Assembly: GCF_963675165.1 (NCBI RefSeq)
Contig: NC_087388.1
Span: 4,593,047 to 4,657,046 of the forward strand
Direction: 5' to 3'
Length of the DNA stretch: 64,000 nt
Origin: Halichondria panicea
Taxonomy: Eukaryota; Porifera; Demospongiae; Suberitida; Halichondriidae
The notes under the pieces were generated by a model. It searched no databases. It saw nothing but the letters and a program-made list of their open reading frames with translations, and was not told where the DNA came from. The translations under genes were made by a program, and so were the position numbers. Of the stretch, positions 1 through 12,094 are shown piece by piece. Position 1 is the stretch's first letter, and each line of letters starts with the position of its first letter.

Positions 1-3000
1 TAGTACAGCAGCATGTGTTGGAGGTATACCAGCCAATGGGGGATCCTCTGGTAAGCTATCATATATACTGGTAAGCTATCATATATATAGCCGGTAATTT
101 CGATGGTCAAACTTTTTGATTGACATTTTTGCAGAGAACGACGCCCCACGTACTTGTGTCGAATATGTTGTGTCGTTATTGTGTCCCTCCCCTACAGAGG
201 AGCAACTGCAGTGTTGTGGACCATACCACCATCACATGCTTGACTCCTAGTCTGACAACAACCTCACTCACACCATTGGACTATGCCCTACTGTTTGATG
301 ATGTCCCACTCATTACACAAGCACACCTCCTCATCAGCGTCCAATCAGATCCTTCTCAATTTAGACTAAATAGTTCTCAAGAGGTCACCAGTGGCACAGA
401 GACGCTCATACGCATTGTGGTATGTATTATTAGCTAGTACACTGACTATACTGTTATCGTGTGTGTATATATATCCATGCAGGGTGATAGTCTTGACTCA
501 GTAGAGACCAGTGAGATAAGAGTGATCGTGGGAGGGGAGGAGTGTACTACGACACCTAGTAGTTTGAGAGGAAACGAAATCATCTGTATTGCCCCCTTGG
601 AGCCCCCGGGAGGGGAAAACTCAGCCGTCATTCAAGTGAGTGACTATTAAACTGCATATAAGCTATATACTGTCCCTTCAGGTGAACGTTGGGAGCAACA
701 TCTCTCAAGTATTGGACCAGCAACTGACTTACACAGGTCCTGTGACTGCTGCAGTTCCACTGGAGATCATCATCCCGAGTGTATTGGGGGTTATAGTGAT
801 GATCGTGTGTGTAATGCTGACCATTTTTGTCTGTGTCTATCGGAACTATTGGAGGAAGACCGTGTCAATTGCTATGCATGAACAGATGATGGAAATCGTG
901 GCTAATACGTAATAATTATAGTGTATAGTCCGTAGCTGTTCAATTATCTTATTCATTTACAGGAGAACACGGGAGGACATATTTCCTGTGGATGGCAATA
1001 CAGCACTCATTAGTAAGTTAAGTTCTATATTATAGTTTGCACTGATAATTATATTCACTGACCCACAGAATCAGAACTTGTTGAGATTGCTGAGTCTATC
1101 CCAGACTCAATCAAAATTCCAGCTTCCATATTGAAGCTCTCCAGTACTGCAATTGGACAAGGTAAAGAAAGAATGATGTGTAAAATAAATTTACAGGAGA
1201 ATGTAACTATAATTATAATTATACAGGTGAATTTGGCGTTGTGTACAAGGGAGTCCTGACAGACTGGAACAATGTACCTATTCAAGGGGTGGCCGTGAAG
1301 ACACTGAAAGGTACGATTTCATAGCTAGCTTAATTAATATACACTTAGTCTGTTCAGCGACTAACTTTATGTTCTATACATGCATGCATGGTTATCATTC
1401 ATGAATTTATTCTTTTCACTATTATTATTATACTTATAAGAGATTACAATTTCTGCAATTATAACCGCAGTTCTTGTCTACCTTGCAGGTCTGTTCTCAT
1501 TGTCGGATGTTCAGAGCATGGTGTGTGAGGTGAACAAGATGCAGGACTTTGACCATCCTCACGTCATGTCCCTGATTGGGGTGTGTCTCGATGCTGGCCC
1601 TGGCATTGCCATAGTGATGCCATATATGGCCAACGGGAGTGTTATTGGATATCTCAAGAGAGAAAGGAGCAGCCTTGAGTTGGATGATGACTGTGAAATT
1701 GATCAGGTGTGTATAGCTTAAAATCATGTCAGTATCTAGCCTTGTCTGCATGTATGGGTGTCTCAGCAGAGAGGTGAGTGCAATTAAGGGGCTGATTAGT
1801 GTGTGTGTAGTTATGAGGGAGGACAAAGGTGCACACTACACTCCCATCTTCTACCGTAGTCAAGATTATTTACCTCCAATTTACTCTTCAACGGTTAATT
1901 TAACCAGCCTAAGAAAAAGAGTATTCAATTTGAGGATTATGGAGATAGTCTCATTATATGAGGAAGCTCTTGACATTTTGTACAGATTTTGGAAGTGAGG
2001 AAACTGCTACTAAAAATGTGCCATCAGATAGCACTGGGAATGGCCTACTTGGCTGAGCAGAACTTTGTGCATCGCGACCTTGCGGCCAGAAACTGTATGT
2101 GAGTGAACTATCGATGACTGCATGTGTGTACAAAGAAACAAGAATCATAATTTGAAGACATATTAACTAGATCTAGCTGTAAGTTTAGGACATGAAAAGA
2201 TTCCTTGTTTCTCATTAGCCACTTCCTCAATTTGCATGAGGGGAAGAGGCCAGAGGAGGATCGTCTCTGTCAAAAGGTCTTCCGGAGGACTTTAAAATTC
2301 CACTCAACTAGCTCCACGTGAATTGGACATACTATAAAGAAAGAGTATAGATGAGTGAAATTCAATTTAAGTCCTCCGGAAGCAACTATAATTGACCCTG
2401 ACGATCCTCCATTGCTACGTATATCTATATTATACTTAGTGTGATGTTAATTTTGTACATTCCTATATATAGGCTGGACTCGGGAGGAGGTATCAGGGTG
2501 GGGGACTTTGGTCTGGCTGAGGACGTCTATGCTAGCGGCTACTTCAGACAGAACGACCGAGCCAATGTAAAGCTGCCCTACAAATGGATGGCCTTGGAGA
2601 GTCTCAACGATGCCATCTTCACAGAGAAAACTGATGTGGTCAGTCATGCAGTACAGCATACATACATGGTATTAGCCTAAGGCAATAATTGTTGTTATAA
2701 TTATGTTGTCCATGTGCCCAGTGGTCGTATGGTGTGACTGTGTGGGAGGTCTTCAATGGAGGAAAGACCCCCTACCCTGCCGTGGACCCACACTCCCTCA
2801 TCCAGCTGCTGGGAGAGGGGCGGAGACTAGAGAGACCTCTCAATGCAGCCTGTGCCATTGAGATGTGAGTGTATACCTGAGTTCAGTAAAAATTTCGAGG
2901 GTGGTATACATAATATTATATTGTATGGCAGTTTCAATGAGCTTTGTGTTCAAGCGAGCCCCTGTAAACAGGTCTAGTAATCCGGGTAGACTGAGGGGAG

Positions 3001-4291
3001 CTATGGGCCGCTGCATGTATCCTATTTGATTATTAATCCGTGCATTCGCAACACGCAGCAGAGTTAGAGTGATTTGTGTGTGTGTGACACAAAAATGAGC
3101 TGTTTGAGCAAACTAGACACTTTCATGGACTGCTTAAGCCTTATATATACTGCTAATGAGACAGTAGTTGAAAAATAATACGCTATAGTTACAGTTGAAT
3201 TGTAAGTGATCTTCGAAGACGAAAAAAAACACTAATCGTTGCTATAGATTCACGATCATTTCCCGTAATCATAACGTTATAGTAAGGTCATTCGGTAAAA
3301 AGTGATTGTATCTATTTTGCCGCTGCAATGAAGCTCAGCGCTGCACGGGGTGAATAATAAATTTTATGTTCTATATGAGAATCTTATACATGCAGTTCTA
3401 AGCTGATGCGTCAGTGTTGGAGGGAGGATCCAGAGGAGAGGCCAACCTTCTCACAACTGTCCTCCATTGTGGAGAGGCTACTGACATCCATTGCTGGCTA
3501 CACTGAGCTCGGTATGGTGCTACTGAACCCAATTCAAGAAGCGGAGCAGCTCAGTAAGTGTATGAAAATTATAGATATATACCGGTTAGTAAGCCGGCGC
3601 ATGCGCCTATAGCGAAAAGAGCAGGCCTCTATGCGCCTATTATCCGGATGCGCTTATAGAGATTAACCACGCCCATGACGTTTCAATAAAGCAAATCTCC
3701 ATTAGATATAGCTCGATCGTTTGTCTCCAAGAGGTCTATAGTTCTATCTGACAGCAGTAACACAACTACCGGTAGTTAACATCTGTGGATACCAGTTGTT
3801 GGGCAGATAACTTTGCAGAAAACCATGCACCTTCTATCCAGGCTCTTAGTCTGCTAACCAGGCGCCTATTAGTTGATGTGCGCTTATCAACAAGATTATA
3901 AGGTAATAGTCAAAAATACTGTACCTTAGTATGGCTGCCCACAAAGATCATCACAATTTTTGAATTTACTTAGTGTACCGTATAGCGGGTAATTTTCGGG
4001 GGACAAAATATTCGTATTGAGACATTTCGTGGGTAATATTTCCGTGGCTGGAGCTTGCACTGAAGGTAAAGATAAGCAATGTCGCTTCATTCGTGGGTAA
4101 AATATTCGTGGTCCAAGTGTTAAACCATATTTGCCCCACGGAAATTACCCTCTATACGATATAATTATGCTAAAACATGCATGTTGTTATAATTAATCAT
4201 TCTTACTGCCCATGCAGAATGTGACAATTTACCCACACCCACTGAAGACGCTCATCACTATGTCGATGGTCCACTAGATCACCCTCTATAG
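1..4291 (+). CDS. Met-like receptor tyrosine kinase A, 3' part (IPT - TM - tyrosine kinase); 5' end outside window
   Basis: Spliced exons: 1-50, 198-419, 483-635, 682-908, 963-1012, 1069-1161, 1227-1310, 1489-1706, 1986-2098, 2473-2638, 2722-2864, 3396-3553, 4218-4291. All introns are GT-AG and all phases agree, giving 582 visible residues. The protein has the end of an IPT/TIG-type ectodomain, a TM helix ([20 protein letters not shown]), then a kinase with glycine loop [15 protein letters not shown] lysine, [17 protein letters not shown] activation segment, KWMALESL, and the CW...RPTF lobe end. It should be a plasma-membrane receptor signalling by tyrosine phosphorylation. Every kinase exon has the same length as in paralogue B (12095-23349), except 50 versus 47 nt just after the TM exon and 74 versus 110 nt at the end. 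The tail stops early after YVDG. Sema and PSI domains are expected upstream but lie outside the window. Orthology to MET rather than another RTK class is inferred from B. Confidence 0.88.
2255..2410. repeat. Foldback element in RTK A intron
   Basis: Imperfect inverted repeat inside the intron between the HRD exon (ends 2098) and the DFG exon (starts 2473). The outer arms are ggaggatcgtc (2255-2265) and gacgatcctcc (2400-2410). The inner arms share the cttccggaggact / agtcctccggaag core. The matching intron in paralogue B is only 118 bp against 374 bp here, so the element probably inserted after the duplication. Confidence 0.7.
3976..4160. repeat. MITE-like element with taccgtatag termini (RTK A last intron)
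   Basis: Begins taccgtatagcgggtaattt and ends with the near-complementary aaattaccctctatacga. The interior is rich in tcgtggg/cacgaa motifs. Related copies lie at 16219-16491, 55206-55388 and more weakly at 61524-61730. No coding capacity; a non-autonomous TIR element is the likely class. Confidence 0.7.
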
Positions 4292-5872
4292 CATTCGAAA
4301 ACAGAATGTACAAAGAAGAATTTACTGCAACAGATAATTAATTTTAATGCTTATAGCTCATGAGGTTAAAGTCGAATTGCTGTTCCCTGTACAGTATAAT
4401 GTAGTGAACTGTAACCAGCTGCTTTTATCTTAACTAGCATCATAATAATAATTATAATTATGCATGTATATATACACAATAAGACATGCAGTATTATCGT
4501 ATAGCCTATTATTGTTTTTACACATGCAAAGTTAATTTTCCTGTCTTTAATGACAAGTAAAAATCGAATGCAAACTCATAACTTAAATTGCTGACTTTAC
4601 TGTGCTGTATTAGCAAATTGCAGTTGTATATGAGGGGCTACTCTGCAATATCTAATTTTTGAATCTAGAATTCTATGCACTCGATCTATATACTTCAGCT
4701 AGCTACATTGCTTGAGATACTACAGGCTGAGCTCACAGTTCTATGTGGTGATTAATGTAGATCTACACAACTAATGATTAATCGAAGTTCTAAATTACCT
4801 ATAGGGTTCACAGTCACATTCTGCAGTAAAAATGAAGCGTAAGCTATAGCCAAGCCTTTGTTCTAAAATAATTTTATGTATTTTAATTGGGCGGATTTGA
4901 GGGTAATCCAGAACTCAAAAGTTTATTATTCTATTTTAAATGTTCAACTGATGACTTTGCTTTGCATGGGCTAGCAGCGGAATACTAAACAGAAAGAGTA
5001 CAGTCTTTAAACTATATACGTACGAAACTTGCACACCTACGACATATAAAATCTATCTTATAGCGAATTATTTTCGTATGGTGGAATTTTTCGGATTTAA
5101 AGTTCATCTCATTAAGAATGCTAGCACCTTTTTTCATGAATAGGAGGCGACCTAGCGTTAAATTGGAGACAAACCGGCCCGGGAACGAGGCTAAGGTTTT
5201 CTGAGATAGTAGTTGCCTCACGCTATGCGCTAAGGCTCAGCATTAAATATTGCGTTCCATGCCGATTTATCTCTAAAATAACAACTAGATCTAGATCTAC
5301 CTTAATATTACTATTATAGACGGGTAGTAATTTTAGCGTTTTCAGATTTTTCTTTGTTTTTAGGGTACTAATTTTGGCGGATTTGAGCAAATTCATTCTA
5401 CCACAATATATCTCAAAAGATGTACAAGTATGAGTTTTAAGGTTGAATAGAAAGTTGGAGTCTGAAAAAAGGGCTAGCTTACTTAGCATACTCTCAAAAG
5501 TACATTATAAAAAAGAAAAAAGACAATGAGATTCATAATTTCTTATGTATCATAAATAACCGCCAAGAGAGTTTAATAGGGGGGCCAAACTTTTAAGAGG
5601 GGGCCCAACATTTTAAAATTCTAGGCGGGGGGGCCAATCTCATGCTATATCTATAGTAATACATCAGTCTGCCCTATAGCCTCGAGACCACGCCGATTAA
5701 AATACGGCCTGGTCTTATTGCATGGGTGATAGTGCACATGCGCAAACTGAGTTACCCAGAATCTGGGTAACTCGTATACTTTATAGTAAACCTTTGTAAA
5801 ATTATACCATAAACTAGTTTGATTACTAGTTTCTTTCCGTATTAATTTTAACAAATACTTGTCTCCTGTGAA

Positions 5873-6098
5873 GCTGTGGCTTATGCTCTCTATTGTGTTG
5901 TCGAGAAGGTTGTGGCACTCTATTGTGTTGTCGAGAAAGCTTGCACACTAGTCTGAAGCCAGAAGAAGCTCTCATTTGTACAGAAACCAAGTTCAAAACA
6001 TCACGACCATCCAACCATCATAGAGGTAGATGAGAGCCTCTTCTGGTTTCAGACTAGTGTGCAAGCCTTCTCGACAACACCATAGAGAGGGCCACAGC
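5873..6098. repeat. Foldback (MITE-like) element
   Basis: Left arm starts gctgtggc and runs through ttgtcgagaa, cacactagtctga and gctctcat. The right arm is the complement (atgagagc, tcagactagtgtg, ttctcgacaa, gccacagc). The left arm contains an internal duplication of ctctattgtgttgtcgagaa. About 226 bp, non-coding. Confidence 0.8.
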
Positions 6099-6432
6099 TA
6101 GCTAGCTAGGCTATAAAGCTTCATATACATACAGTGCATCCAGCTTAGAGAGTAGATTATCACAAATGTGTGAGTAGCTGTACTTAAATGTTGATATCTT
6201 TTGATTGGAACATTTCTAAGAAATGGTGCTGATACCATTGTGTAGGTGAATGAATGAGCTACAACATATCTCAAAAAATGTCCATGAAAACATGAGGTGG
6301 TGGGTTTGGGGGGATTCCTTCTTTCTTTCTTTGTTCCTCCAATTTTCTCTTCTGTGATAAAGAACAGAAAAAGGAGAGGCTGCGAAGGAGGCTAATACAC
6401 TGCTCAGCTTGCATGTATAGTGAAATATATTG

Positions 6433-6826
6433 CAGTGGCTGATCCAGGGGGGATCCCAGGGTGCCATGGATCCCCCCTTTCCCTTGTGGCTTTACTACAG
6501 CTACCAGCTAGCTATTTATCAGTATTGTAGCTATTGTATAAATTTGATTCAATGATTGTACCTGTTGTTCTGATGCATCAACTGCCAAAGGAGTGTTCAG
6601 GTTAGCCTAGGTTAGCTAGTTGACTGTTTGTGGCAGAGAGCTAGCTAGCTCTACGCAAGTTTATTATGGGACTTCCCCTGGGATTTTACCTAGTCACGTG
6701 TGACCGGAAGTGGGCGTAACCCCAAAAATTTCGCGCTCGTAGTTTGGAACACCGGCCTTTGAAAGAGCGGGAAGTGCGGCCTGGGATCGAGGCTACCCCC
6801 TTTCATATTTCCTGGATCCGCCACTG
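6433..6826. repeat. TIR element with cagtggc..gatcc termini
   Basis: Starts cagtggctgatccagg and ends cctggatccgccactg, which are complementary. A related element with the same end (cagtggcggata ... tagatccgcccctg) sits in an RTK B intron at 20374-20614. The interior includes a ggatcgaggct relic. Probably a non-autonomous DNA transposon. Confidence 0.65.
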
Positions 6827-8049
6827 TACTGTGCACATTGAGGACTCTATCTTTAAGATAGTTCCGACGCAGCGCTATACTCTACCCAGGAGCAGTACCA
6901 CGCATCCACCTTCCTCTATCCCTTTCCTTGCCATTCGTGAAATCTGGAACAGGAGCGTCTTTAGGTCGATCAATTAGTGTGGATCCGGCCTCACCACGCC
7001 TCCATGTCATTCTATTAGTCTAGATCCGGCTAGCAATTCTAGCTGGGACTCCCAGTTCTAGCTCGTTTTGTTTAGCGTGTCAGAGACTGGGAGAAGATGA
7101 TTGGCACTCCTTGGCTCCTTTGGATGTACAGCTGTCCAGATCCCTAGAATAGCGATGTCAGACCGATTTTCATTTTTGCTATTTCTAACTCCTATGTATT
7201 ACTATCTCTTTTGAACACTCTAGGCAAACCAGAAAAACTTTACTGCACTGGATTTGGTCAAGCGAATGCAGAGATACAGCGTTTTGAAGAACACTAGTCA
7301 GGGAAAAATTCGTACAAAAATTTACCGCATTTTAATGTACTTGGGCGGGACTTATGAAATTTGTTGTTAATACCGGAAATGATCTTAAAGTTAGCATATC
7401 TGCTGAACCGCTTGGTCTATTCTCTTTTAAAAAAGTATGAAATGGACACTCAGGACTCAGGAGTTGACATTGTAACCATTTGATATCTATTATGAAGTTT
7501 ATAATGTTTCTGTAATGTATATCTTTATGATGTCCCTATAATAGTATGATGTCTCCTACTTCAGAGAGTTCTTTTGGATTTAAAGTAACCATGCTATCTT
7601 TTCTTTCGTACAGTATATTGTATCATGTTTCAGAACTCTCATCAGTGTCCACCTTACGCTTGTATCTGTTTCTTGATCTTTATAAGCAACTTTTCTGTCA
7701 ATTTCATTTGGTCTAAATAATTCGTTTTTAGTGTGATGTAGATTTAAGGCCATACAACTATAAATCTATGATACAACTCTGTTGACAGCTTCTAATTAAT
7801 ACAGTAGATTACTCTTGTCTTTTTTGTGTGCAAATTGAATCAGTTTTTGCAATTTAATAGTTTTGGTAGATTACATTGTTGTCCCTGGAATTCTCTCCAA
7901 TCTTTCTTGTTTCTTTTCAACAGAGGCTTTCAGATTGCTTCAATAATTACTTTCAGTAACTTCTAAGAACTTCTAAGAAATAAATACAGCTATTGGTACA
8001 CTTGGCTTGATTTTACTGCATTTCTATTCTCAGCTCCACCCATCTATCC

Positions 8050-9702
8050 TAGCCTCGATCCCAGGCCGAGTTTTCGCTTTTATAACGGTTAGGCGAACAA
8101 CTGGGCCTGGTACTAGTTGTCTGCGCATGCGTCAATCGTTCGTCAGATTCTGACGAATGGATATTCTCGTTCACTTTCGTGACATTTATATTCGTGTACT
8201 ATCGTGTACTAGAAGTCAGTTCCCGTTTTATCATTATTGGAATCGATTGGAATGGCTCTTAGCTGAAGCTTCTCTCTTCTCTGAAGCTTATTCTGAAGAC
8301 TGAACAACAAGGGAAGAGGTATAAAGCTTTGTCAAGCTTGTTAAGGTCAGATATTTTTGTGTGGGCCCTATGGCCGGCTATGCTATCAAGTCTTGTTCAT
8401 GTTTNNNNNNNNNNNNNNNNNNNNNNNNNNNNNNNNNNNNNNNNNNNNNNNNNNNNNNNNNNNNNNNNNNNNNNNNNNNNNNNNNNNNNNNNNNNNNNNN
8501 NNNNNNNNNNNNNNNNNNNNNNNNNNNNNNNNNNNNNNNNNNNNNNNNNNNNNNNNNNNNNNNNNNNNNNNNNNNNNNNNNNNNNNNNNNNNNNNNNNNN
8601 NNNNTTCTAGCCTCGATCCCAGGCCGAGTTTTCGCTTTTATAACGGTTAGGCAAACAACTGGGCCTGGTACTAGTTGTCTGCGCATGCGTCAAATTTTCA
8701 TTGTATATTTGTGGTCGGCAAAAATATTTAATAAATCAATAATGGAAATTTGTACACAGAAAATGCACAGAGTGAGTACACAAAAGATGCACATAGGGAG
8801 CTGCTTCACAAAGGCCTGGGGAGTTGCCAGTTGTGCTGCAGCACAATTACAGTGACCCAGGGCAACTTCAGGATGATTGAATGCCTTTAAATTACGTTTC
8901 AAAAAGATTTAGCAGGCTGCTGGACTTCTCTGATTCTAGGCCCCAACTCGTAACTCATTGCTTGAGAAAACGTAGATTCTCTTGATGTCTCTGAGCTACC
9001 CAGCAACGCTCGAATGAGCAGGTCATACTCCAGTCCTGTGTCTGTGAGTATAGGACAATATTAAAAGAAACCAAAGACGGTTAAACCCTTACCTCAAACT
9101 GTCCAGTCTCGTCCGTTAGTATAGCCAAGAGGAGCACTGTTGGGATAGCTGGATATTAGCCATTGCTCCTGTACAGAGAAGTAGACATTTTAAATACGTG
9201 TAGATCTATACATATTAAATTTCTCGGTTATAGTGTCATTGTCGACGAGCTGATGATGGCAGCACCAAGTTCTCTAGCTCACACTCTTCACTTGATCCAC
9301 CATATTAATGATGAAACTATAGTCTACCTACATTCGATATTCTTGCCAAACATGAACAAGACTTGATAGCATAGCCGGCCATAGGGCCCACACAAAAATA
9401 TCTGACCTTAACAAGCTTGACAAAGCTTTATACCTCTTCCCTTGTTGTTCAGTCTTCAGAATAAGCTTCAGAGAAGAGAGAAGCTTCAGCTAAGAGCCAT
9501 TCCAATCGATTCCAATAATGATAAAACGGGAACTGACTTCTAGTACACGATAGTACACGAATATAAATGTCACGAAAGTGAACGAGAATATCCATTCGTC
9601 AGAATCTGACGAACGATTGACACATGCGCAGACAACTAGTACCAGGCCCAGTTGTTCGCCTAACCGTTATAAAAGCGAAAACTCGGCCTGGGATCGAGGC
9701 TA
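8050..9702. repeat. Large inverted repeat, 355-bp arms, interrupted by assembly gap
   Basis: The left arm 8050-8404 (starting tagcctcgatcccaggccg) matches the reverse complement of 9348-9702 base for base over almost its whole length. Position sums are constant (8050+9702 = 8404+9348), so I see no indels. The left arm runs directly into the N gap. Just after the gap, 8607-8693 repeats the first 85 or so bases of the left arm in direct orientation. The arms could be terminal inverted repeats of a DNA element or a partly mis-assembled palindrome. A fragment of the same end (cggcctgcatgggatcgaggct) occurs near 23641. Confidence 0.8.
8405..8604. other. Assembly gap (200 N)
   Basis: Exactly 200 ambiguous bases, a typical scaffold-gap placeholder whose true size is unknown. 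Translations that run across it are artefacts. Confidence 0.99.
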
Positions 9703-12094
9703 TCCATGCAATATGTGATTCCGCAAGAAATAAAAGCTTATTGTAGCAACTTTTTGCATAATCTGGAGAGAGTTAGAGATGAAAGACATGCTCACTTGTG
9801 TTTTTGTTCATTTTCATATTTGGTTGCCAAAATGATGATCACCTTTGAGAAAAAATCACACACAAAACAAGCATCAAATGCTAAAATCATAAAAAACTGT
9901 TATAAAAATCAAATTGTACGCTATTTTTTACCCCTGGGAACAGCTGTTGTTTGCTAGACTCTTCCAGGGCTTGCGGAAAGCCCTTCTTGTTCACTCACTT
10001 TCTGGTCCCGTTTTTTACCATTGAATTACTGTACGAAAATACGCCCACGCACTACTTCCCGTCTGACATCTCTACCTAGAACATACCCTCCATTCTGACC
10101 AGTTATCAGTGCATAGGGTGCTTACTAGATTCTTGCCAGCCAGTACAGTTCAAGCTACACACAGCACCGCTCAACTATTCTCTACCCCATTATCTAGCTA
10201 AATCTGGTCCAACTAGACAGCAGACACAGCTAGTTAATTCAGTAAAGCCAGGGGTAGCCCTACTTCCACAGTAACAATTCCTCTGGGCTGGGCTAACTAG
10301 TTGAGCCACGCCTCCCAATTCTCAAGGCTAGGTACATGTCTCTGTCTAGCTGCTTCTTCAGCTTCTTGCTCAGTTTTGTGGCTTAGAGAAAGGCCAGCTA
10401 CTCAGGGGGAAGAGTCGAGATGAAAGTCTGGCAGCCAGGTGACGTCCAAACGGTCAGTTATTCTTTCCACCAACTTTTTAATCTAGTCTAGTCCTGCTTG
10501 CACTGCTACTACTACTGCTACTCTTCCTACTACTACTGCTGCTACTCTTCCTAGCTAGTCAAAGGTTTCTTTTTTTTTTTTAACTACATATGCACAAAGA
10601 GACATCAAAGCTTACATCAAAGGACACAGATTTTTAGCCTACTTGACTGATAAGGCCGTTACCTAGACTACAGTTTGTTTGTCAGGGAGGAGCTCACATA
10701 CAACTTCATCTAATTCATCATAACGATTCGTTACCGTTGTTGTAATTTCTACAACAGATTGCCAAGGAAAGAGCTATACAAACACAAAACGTAACCAATA
10801 TATAGCATGCCAGAGGTTATATATAAATGAGCTGAGCTATGATAATTATGTGCATGGTCTTGTTTAACTGCTTACGTCCTCGCTAAAATTTTCCTCGCTA
10901 AAATTTCAACTTTGCTACCTCGCTCGACTCTGTGCAGATTTCTGCCCTAAATTTTGGTCTCCTTTTCCTCCCTTGGTAAGCCACCCAGCCAAACCCAATA
11001 CCCTAGTGAAACCCCCTCCCTTTTGGTTAACATTTTCAGCAGCCTCAAAGTAGAAATCTCTTGGAACTGCAGGATGACACATTACGACGTAATTGGTACC
11101 TTATACACCCTCGGCTATACCGAATACTGAACCTGCCACATAACGTCTCAGGAGACCCTAAAATCTAAGAACACGGCCTTTTTTCGAACCTCAGTTAGGG
11201 ATGTTAGAGCTTTTGCCGCCTCTCCCCCTTAAAAAGCCTTGTCACAAATTTTGGAGACGGGCGCACCCAAATTTGCACTATCACGAGGGGTAAGGGAAAT
11301 TTTACAACATGCCTCGCATTTTAGCAACTTGTGTGCATGCTATCTGTGACATTTATTTACCACTGTGCAAGGTACATGTGCTCCTGTTGATGCGGAGGTA
11401 TCAGCTGTAGCCACACAAAGACAGGCTATATTTGGATGTTCATTCTTGGAAAACAAATTTTGAACTAGATCTAGCGTAGTTTAAACATTAACAAACACGT
11501 TGACCTCCTGGTGACTATGTACACACTTGCTCATACAATATTGCACATGCTTTAACCCTTTCCCTGCTACGTTTTAATACGTCGTACACATGCATAGTCA
11601 CCAGGAGGTCAACATGTTTGTTAAATGTACCTTGTGGGAGTGATGATGTTTTCTTGTGCTGTGTAAACTATGCTAGATCTAGTTCAAAAATTTTTTCCAA
11701 TGCATGTACTCACCCAATGTATACTACTGTACTTCACAGTGCCGTAAAAAGTCAGTGAACTGGAGAAAAAGTTGTCCAAGAAGACATGCATGCACAGTTA
11801 AACTGTTTGCAGAGGTTAGGGTAGACATACAACTGCTATAGAAATTACCTTATCATTGTGGAATGAATTCCTTGTATCATGTATTATGAAAGGTACGCTA
11901 ATTAAAATGGCAAACAACCATTGCATTGTGTAAACACTTTGATACTGCATGCATGTGTACATGTATGATGTATAAAGTATCTAATGGTAACACCAATTAT
12001 CGAGTTGTATTACTACTCTACCGGAAACAACGTACATTCGGCCTTTACCTCATAACTATTATAGTTATAGCTGTGGTAGTAATTAATTTCTTCC
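9703..12094. other. Intergenic spacer between convergent RTK genes, right part
   Basis: No supported gene. It contains an AT-rich stretch, a short (cta)n/(ctg)n tract near 10507-10550, a poly-T run near 10570, and the foldback at 11447-11699. The last part should hold the 3' UTR of RTK B, whose stop codon is the complement of 12095-12097. Confidence 0.6.
11447..11699. repeat. Foldback element with tagatctag arms
   Basis: The left arm runs ggaaaacaaattttgaact ... agatctag ... aacaaacacgttgacctcctggtgacta. The right arm is its complement (tagtcaccaggaggtcaac, ctagatct, agttcaaaaattttttcc). The central loop includes a tacgttttaatacgtcgtac motif. About 253 bp, non-coding. Confidence 0.8.

Larger units (their letters stand above)
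4292..8049. other. Intergenic spacer between convergent RTK genes, left part
   Basis: No reading frame here has splice-bounded structure or a recognisable family motif. The stretch is AT-rich and contains two foldback elements (5873-6098, 6433-6826) and short relics of the ggatcgaggct repeat seen at 8050-9702 (for example near 5175 and 6784). The first part presumably carries the 3' UTR of RTK A. Nothing else can be supported. Confidence 0.6.

Noticed and set aside
8329-8855. Open frames spanning the N gap
   Set aside because: Created by translating 200 ambiguous bases.
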